In this document: positions 5,980 to 6,338 of the stretch, one piece after another | How the letters are laid out: every line of letters begins with the position of its first letter | Position numbering within the stretch: position 1 is the first letter of the stretch | Assembly (NCBI GenBank): GCA_002435365.1 | Contig: DJMM01000029.1 | Location: 12,789 to 19,126 of the forward strand | Reading direction: 5' to 3' | Length of the DNA stretch: 6,338 nt | Origin: Ignavibacteriales bacterium UBA6490 | Lineage (GTDB): Bacteria; Bacteroidota; Ignavibacteria; Ignavibacteriales; Ignavibacteriaceae | The notes under the pieces: model-generated | Databases searched by the model: none | The model's input: only the letters and a program-made list of their open reading frames with translations | What the model was told of the DNA's origin: nothing | Position numbers and translations under genes: made by a program

Positions 5980-6001
5980 GCCCGGCGCTTCTTTACCGGG
6001 C
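5980..6001 (-). promoter_or_regulatory. GC-rich hairpin at the orfA/orfB junction, probable frameshift stimulator
   Basis: On the minus strand GCCCGG, a 10-base loop and CCGGGC form a perfect 6-bp GC stem that begins at the base right after the orfA stop codon (TGA at 6004-6002). OrfB lies in the -1 frame relative to orfA, and IS3 elements make OrfAB by -1 frameshifting. No canonical X-XXY-YYZ heptamer is seen; candidate slip points are CTA-AAG at 6031-6026 and GGA-AAT-TAC just before the stop. The latter would give GNY followed by LSP, which resembles the junction in relatives. Confidence 0.5.
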
Positions 6002-6280
6002 TCAGTAATTTCCCCGGACCGTCTCCTTTAGTATGGCATTATCCAATGACAAGTCTGATACCAGTTTTCTTAGTCTGGTGTTTTCCTGTTCAACTTCTTT
6101 TAGTCTCCTGGCCTGGTCCACTCTCATTCCCCCATACTCTTTTCTCCACTTATAGTAAGTCTGGTCCTTTATCCCAAGCTGACGGCATATCTCTGTGATG
6201 CTTTGGCCGCTGGACTGAAGTACCTCTGCCTCCCGAAGCTTGCTGATGATCTGTTCTGCTGTATATCGCTTTTTACTCAT
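6002..6280 (-). CDS. IS3-family transposase OrfA (helix-turn-helix and leucine zipper)
   Basis: OrfA provides DNA recognition of the IS ends and multimerisation; alone it often acts as a regulator of transposition. At 92 residues it is of normal size. Residues about 7-48 form the HTH_Tnp_1 domain (YTAEQIISKLREAEV, then ITEICRQLGIKDQTYYKWRKEYGG). Residues 60-84 form a coiled coil with heptad positions L60/N67/V74/N81 and V63/L70/L77/L84, the leucine zipper of the family. The ATG at 6280 is supported by AAAGGAG at 6295-6289 with an 8-base spacer. It lies directly upstream of orfB, which is in the -1 frame, and about 60 bases inside the IS tip. I see no damage in it. Confidence 0.92.
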   Translation of the reverse strand: MSKKRYTAEQIISKLREAEVLQSSGQSITEICRQLGIKDQTYYKWRKEYGGMRVDQARRLKEVEQENTRLRKLVSDLSLDNAILKETVRGNY

Positions 6281-6288
6281 GTCTTTTT

Positions 6289-6295
6289 CTCCTTT
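6289..6295 (-). promoter_or_regulatory. Shine-Dalgarno site of orfA
   Basis: AAAGGAG on the minus strand with an 8-base spacer to the ATG at 6280. It is stronger than the ribosome sites of the resident phosphatase and maturase genes, which show none, as expected for a mobile gene that must work in different hosts. Confidence 0.65.
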
Positions 6296-6338
6296 GATCC
6301 TAATTTAACAATTGGATCTCTTTTTGGGGGGCAGGTCA
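6296..6338 (-). repeat. Inverted repeat at the orfA-proximal end of the IS
   Basis: Read on the minus strand from 6338 it begins TGACCTGCCCCCC, a normal IS407-like tip with the TG dinucleotide. It ends next to the ribosome site of orfA. It coincides with the last base of the window. Confidence 0.75.

Larger units (their letters stand above)
5113..6338 (-). mobile_element. IS3-family insertion sequence, IS407-like group, apparently inactive
   Basis: The element is about 1226 bp and has the two-frame layout of IS3 elements: orfA, then orfB in the -1 frame. Its ends are imperfect inverted repeats. Read inward from 6338 the tip is TGACCTGCCCCCC; read inward from 5113 it is TCTCCTGCCCC. The shared CCTGCCCC and the end TGACCTGCCCC are typical of the IS407 group as I know it. 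Two defects are visible: the catalytic Asp in orfB is Gly, and the 5113 tip lacks the terminal TG. The target duplication cannot be tested because the window stops at the right tip; the four bases left of the element are AAAT. The insertion lies 85 bases past the OmpA stop codon, so it did not itself break that frame. Confidence 0.88.

Noticed and set aside
1..6338. CRISPR array, tRNA, rRNA, riboswitch or tandem repeats
   Set aside because: No regularly spaced repeats, no cloverleaf-like segment and no conserved ribosomal or riboswitch core were seen on either strand.

Overview
This window looks like chromosomal DNA of an anaerobic or facultative Gram-negative bacterium, most likely of the Bacteroidota/Chlorobiota/Ignavibacteria kind. 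The clues are moderate-to-low GC with AT-rich gaps, genes that often lack a clear Shine-Dalgarno site, an anaerobic sulfatase-maturase, a flavodoxin/ferredoxin hybrid protein, a GAF-SpoIIE phosphatase and an OmpA-type peptidoglycan-binding remnant. The phylum is an inference; there is no rRNA or tRNA in the window to fix it.

Layout. (1) 1-146, minus strand: the N-terminus of an exported protein with a signal peptide, probably an alpha/beta hydrolase, cut off by the window edge. (2) 147-488: a divergent AT-rich gap with two doubtful mini-ORFs. (3) 489-1649, plus: an EFR1-like protein with an N-terminal flavodoxin-like motif, two 4Fe-4S motifs and a hydrophobic C-terminal extension. (4) 1748-3025, minus, convergent to (3): a GAF-SpoIIE (RsbU-type) serine phosphatase. 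(5) 3026-3475: a divergent gap with a perfect 8-bp inverted repeat upstream of the phosphatase. (6) 3476-4717, plus: an anaerobic sulfatase-maturating enzyme with all eight SPASM cysteines and the catalytic Asp. (7) About 4811-5028, plus: a decayed OmpA C-terminal domain with a small deletion and an in-frame stop, followed by a terminator-like hairpin. (8) 5113-6338, minus: a nearly complete IS3-family (IS407-like) insertion sequence with orfA, orfB, imperfect terminal repeats and a probable frameshift hairpin.

How the parts relate. The single genes do not form an obvious operon: orientations alternate and gaps are large. Redox (3), partner-switch signalling (4) and sulfatase activation (6) look like independent functions; no sulfatase or anti-sigma partner is visible. 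The right third is a decay and insertion zone. The insertion sequence itself appears disabled: the first catalytic Asp of the DDE triad is Gly, and its 5113-side tip lacks the terminal TG. The window stops exactly at the other tip of the element, which suggests an assembly break at a repeat. I found no convincing new multi-gene system. The most useful observations are the damaged IS, the previously unlabelled OmpA remnant, the truncated exported protein at the left edge and the operator-like palindrome.
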